Source: Methanobacteriaceae archaeon
GTDB taxonomy: Archaea > Methanobacteriota > Methanobacteria > Methanobacteriales > Methanobacteriaceae
Assembly: GCA_017883605.1 (NCBI GenBank)
Contig: JADGNH010000101.1
Location: forward strand, 1 to 7,156
Reading direction: 5' to 3'
Length of the DNA stretch: 7,156 bases
This document shows, piece after piece, positions 6,010 to 7,156 of this stretch. A program made the position numbers and the translations under genes. Numbering within the stretch: the first letter of the stretch is position 1; every line of letters begins with the position of its first letter. Below the pieces are notes generated by a model. That model did no database searches. It was given only the letters and a program-made list of their open reading frames with translations, and was not told the DNA's origin.

Positions 6010-6053
6010 CAAAGGATGGTTTTTAGCTAATAACTGATTTAAACTATCCTTTG
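6010..6053. promoter_or_regulatory. 13-bp inverted repeat upstream of the triple-module membrane protein
   Basis: CAAAGGATGGTTT (6010-6022) and AAACTATCCTTTG (6041-6053) are inverted copies matching at 12 of 13 positions, with an 18-base centre that includes the palindrome TTAGCTAA (6023-6030). Arm centres are 31 bp apart, near three helical turns. A TATA-like TTTAAAT lies at the inner edge of the distal arm, about 60 bases before the ATG. It could be an operator over the core promoter or a leader hairpin; the sequence cannot decide. Confidence 0.5.
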
Positions 6054-6283
6054 AATTTTTTAATCATTTCTTGATTACTTAAATCTAGTTTAACCCCTTA
6101 AAAATAGTTATTCCAAAATTTCCTCCCCATTTTCTCTGATTTCCCTCCAAATTCACTCCCAATCATTGATCCATCATAGTACCTTAACAGGTAAAAAACG
6201 AATTTAAAACCCTTAATTTAATAATCAATCAGTAAAAAGTTCTTAAAATTGGTAAAAGATTCTAAATAGAAAAAATTAAGGAT

Positions 6284-6296
6284 TATAAAAAAATAT
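6284..6296 (-). terminator. T-tract terminator after the three-helix membrane protein
   Basis: On the minus strand seven consecutive T residues (6287-6293) lie 10-16 bases after the stop codon at 6303-6305, without a clear stem. Oligo-T runs of this kind are a common archaeal termination signal. Confidence 0.4.
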
Positions 6297-6302
6297 TAAA
6301 GA

Positions 6303-6635
6303 TTATTCCCTGGTTATCATTAAAAGCAAAGCTAAAGCTGTGAATTCAAGCCCTAAAAATATTAAAGGTATAAGAGCACTTATTACGGTTTCTGGAAGGT
6401 TGAATAAGAAATAAACCGAAAATAAGATGTTCTGAGCCAAAAAAAGCAATGCGAATAAAACTAGAGTGGTGGTGAATTTAGATTTCACCTTCCGGTATCT
6501 TTCCAGGTACACATAGAGCATTCCCATTAAAAGGCATATATTGGCAAAACTGGTTATTAAAGCCGAATATTTAACCAATATTAACAAAGTCGGCAGTAAA
6601 TCTGGTAACCCAAATAGATTAATTTCCATCAACAT
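6303..6635 (-). CDS. Small three-helix membrane protein, partner of the winged-helix regulator
   Basis: A 110-residue membrane protein with predicted spans at about 14-44 (possibly a long or kinked helix), 56-78 and 84-107. A basic loop, ERYRKVKSK (45-53), should be cytoplasmic by the positive-inside rule. I chose the ATG at 6633-6635 because GGAAGGTG (6641-6648) sits five bases upstream; the ATG at 6648-6650 has only an adjacent AGG and its own first codons form that ribosome site. It follows the winged-helix regulator gene by 89 bases on the same strand. Small multi-helix proteins beside such regulators are frequent in archaea (DUF7521 of haloarchaea has a similar size and layout), so it may sense or report a membrane state to the regulator. 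That is inference; I do not recognise the family with certainty. Confidence 0.7.
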   Translation of the reverse strand: MLMEINLFGLPDLLPTLLILVKYSALITSFANICLLMGMLYVYLERYRKVKSKFTTTLVLFALLFLAQNILFSVYFLFNLPETVISALIPLIFLGLEFTALALLLMITRE

Positions 6636-6640
6636 TTTTA

Positions 6641-6648
6641 CACCTTCC
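6641..6648 (-). promoter_or_regulatory. Ribosome binding site deciding the start of the three-helix protein
   Basis: GGAAGGTG lies five bases before the ATG at 6633-6635. It overlaps the first codons of the longer reading frame, which argues against the ATG at 6648-6650 as the main start. Confidence 0.55.
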
Positions 6649-6666
6649 ATCCTTTTGATACAACTA

Positions 6667-6741
6667 ATGATGACTCATGTTTTCTTAAATTATGATGACT
6701 CATGTTTCCTTAAATTATGATGACTCATGTTTCCTTAAATT
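6667..6741. repeat. 25-bp tandem repeat, three copies, derived from a gene end
   Basis: Units lie at 6667-6691, 6692-6716 and 6717-6741. The last two are identical, the first differs at one base. On the minus strand the 6717-6741 unit encodes the final residues EFKET and the TGA stop of the winged-helix regulator, so the other two units are copies of the gene's own tail placed just after it. They fill most of the spacer before the next gene in the operon. Confidence 0.9.
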
Positions 6742-7009
6742 CTTCCCAAATCTCCAGGAAGATATTATAATTTTTTTCCATCTCGCTGGAGAGGAAATAC
6801 AGTGCACCATACTTTTCTCCAGTTGATTTAACTAAGTCGTTTTCCTTCAAAACATCGATATGGTGCCTGATAGTTTTATAGTCAAGGGAAAGCTTTTCTG
6901 CGAGTTTATTAGCATTGTATGGTCTTTTATTAAGTTCAAGTATTATTCTGGCACGATTTTCTCCGCCTTTACTCCCGGCAATTAACCACCATAAAAACAC
7001 TTTCTTCAT
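6725..7009 (-). CDS. Winged helix-turn-helix transcriptional regulator (ArsR-like, short archaeal type)
   Basis: A 94-residue DNA-binding protein. After MKKVFLWWLIAG comes ENRARIILELNKRPYNANK (17-35), then LAEKLSLDYKTIRHHIDVLK (36-55), which is the helix-turn-helix with its recognition helix, and the wing LVKSTGEKYGALYFLS (59-74). This is the pattern of the short archaeal ArsR-like winged-helix proteins. No metal-binding cysteines are present, so metal sensing is unlikely. The start is set at the ATG 7007-7009, with AGGAG at 7015-7019 five bases away; the frame is open upstream to 7093 but with only a TTG at 7036 and no ribosome site there. That upstream stretch encodes a relic of an MDR start. 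The regulator probably controls itself and the membrane-protein gene that follows; targets among the redox genes are possible but unproven. Confidence 0.85.
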   Translation of the reverse strand: MKKVFLWWLIAGSKGGENRARIILELNKRPYNANKLAEKLSLDYKTIRHHIDVLKENDLVKSTGEKYGALYFLSSEMEKNYNIFLEIWEEFKET

Positions 7010-7014
7010 AAGAA

Positions 7015-7019
7015 CTCCT
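7015..7019 (-). promoter_or_regulatory. Ribosome binding site deciding the start of the winged-helix regulator
   Basis: AGGAG on the minus strand lies five bases before the ATG at 7007-7009. No comparable site precedes the TTG at 7034-7036, so the longer 103-residue version is unlikely. Confidence 0.7.
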
Positions 7020-7042
7020 GCTAAAATCGGGATCAAGTATTT

Positions 7043-7078
7043 ATGAGCTCCATATTTGTGATAAACAATCGCTTTCCT
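7043..7078 (-). pseudogene. Relic of the 5' end of an MDR reductase gene
   Basis: The minus strand reads R-KAIVYHKYGAH in the same frame as the regulator. This matches the first ten residues of MDR reductase A (MKAIIYTKYG) and B (MKAVLCKKYG), with the initiator ATG replaced by AGG. After KYG the similarity stops and the regulator begins 11 codons later. I infer a deletion that removed nearly all of a third MDR gene and brought its first codons up against the regulator. Confidence 0.55.
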
Positions 7079-7135
7079 CTTTGGTATCCTTCTTTATGCT
7101 TCTGTTTAACCACCCATGGCATACCAAACAGTAAT
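7063..7135 (-). repeat. Copy B of the duplicated DUF6326-like tail plus spacer
   Basis: This aligns with 2101-2178: the stop codons coincide (7106-7108 and 2144-2146), and the roughly 30-base spacer after them is also similar. Conservation of the non-coding spacer is what marks it as a duplicated DNA segment and not just two related proteins. Confidence 0.6.
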
Positions 7136-7156
7136 TAATACTGAAAGGATTATTCT
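7106..7156 (-). CDS. C-terminal end of a second DUF6326-like membrane protein (partial)
   Basis: Sixteen codons enter from the right edge and end at TAA 7106-7108: RIILSVLITVWYAMGG. The VWYA motif and hydrophobic run match the end of the DUF6326-like protein encoded at 2144-2509 (VLTVWYAWNWV). RIILSVL also resembles that protein's N-terminus (QIILSAL), and 13 bases are shared there, so an internally deleted relic joining start and end is an alternative. The simpler reading is an intact gene running off the window. Confidence 0.5.
   Translation of the reverse strand, partial: RIILSVLITVWYAMGG

Larger units (their letters stand above)
5979..6302. other. AT-rich 324-bp intergenic region
   Basis: This spacer separates the three-helix membrane protein gene from the triple-module gene. 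It holds a T7 tract just after the upstream stop, the inverted repeat at 6010-6053, and the ribosome site at 5988-5992. The only other reading frame I noticed on the minus strand is a 22-codon one (6098-6166) with no good ribosome site. I see no RNA gene and no relic of a protein gene in it. Confidence 0.6.

Noticed and set aside
6098..6166. 22-codon minus-strand frame in the large spacer
   Set aside because: There is no ribosome site and no recognisable sequence, and frames this short are expected by chance.
6667..6741. Short direct repeats as a CRISPR array, or ATGACTCAT as a meaningful palindromic operator
   Set aside because: The units abut with no spacers, and the palindrome-like string is part of the copied 3' end of the coding gene, so its repetition is explained by the duplication.
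7010..7036. TTG start giving a 103-residue regulator
   Set aside because: No ribosome site precedes the TTG, while AGGAG sits correctly before the ATG at 7007-7009, where the recognisable family sequence begins.

Overview
The window looks like part of a methanogenic archaeal chromosome, most likely Methanobacteriales (Methanobacterium-like). This is inferred from the AT-rich intergenic DNA, strong Shine-Dalgarno sites of the GGAGGTG type, TATA-like boxes, an EFR1-type flavodoxin/ferredoxin, and a short winged-helix regulator of a kind common in methanogens. I ran no database search, so the taxon and all family names are recognition calls. Every gene I can support lies on the minus strand, so the biological reading order runs from high to low coordinates.

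Right end (7156 to 6303): the tail of a small membrane protein enters from the edge and resembles the DUF6326-like protein encoded at 2144-2509. Next is a relic of the start of an MDR reductase gene (7043-7078), then a 94-residue winged-helix regulator and a three-helix membrane protein, probably co-transcribed. The regulator's 3' end has been copied into a 25-bp tandem repeat.

Centre-right (6302 to 5097): a 324-bp AT-rich spacer carries a 13-bp inverted repeat just upstream of a 293-residue membrane protein. That protein is built from three tandem copies of a module resembling the actinobacterial DUF3566 membrane domain. The gene ends in a clear stem-loop plus T8 terminator that overlaps its stop codon.

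Centre (5034 to 1232): a redox cluster. Zinc-independent MDR reductase A is followed 4 bases later by a flavodoxin. After a TATA-like box come MDR reductase B (a diverged paralogue of A), a four-helix DUF6326-like membrane protein 3 bases later, and an EFR1 protein (flavodoxin domain plus two ferredoxin-type Fe-S motifs, the second lacking its first cysteine). A decayed small gene follows EFR1.

Left end (949 to 1): an NAD(P)H:quinone-oxidoreductase-like flavoprotein, visibly richer in G+C than its neighbours, and a DUF3788-family gene interrupted by an in-frame TGA at codon 20 and cut by the window edge.

Taken together the window holds two NAD(P)H-type reductases, three flavodoxin-fold proteins (one with Fe-S clusters) and several small membrane proteins. 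A stress or electrophile/quinone-type reduction role is a reasonable guess but is not shown by the sequence. The clearest evolutionary signal is repeated duplication and decay: MDR starts, DUF6326-like tails and their shared flanking DNA recur, and three broken genes or gene relics are visible. I see no RNA gene, CRISPR array, transposase or integrase.
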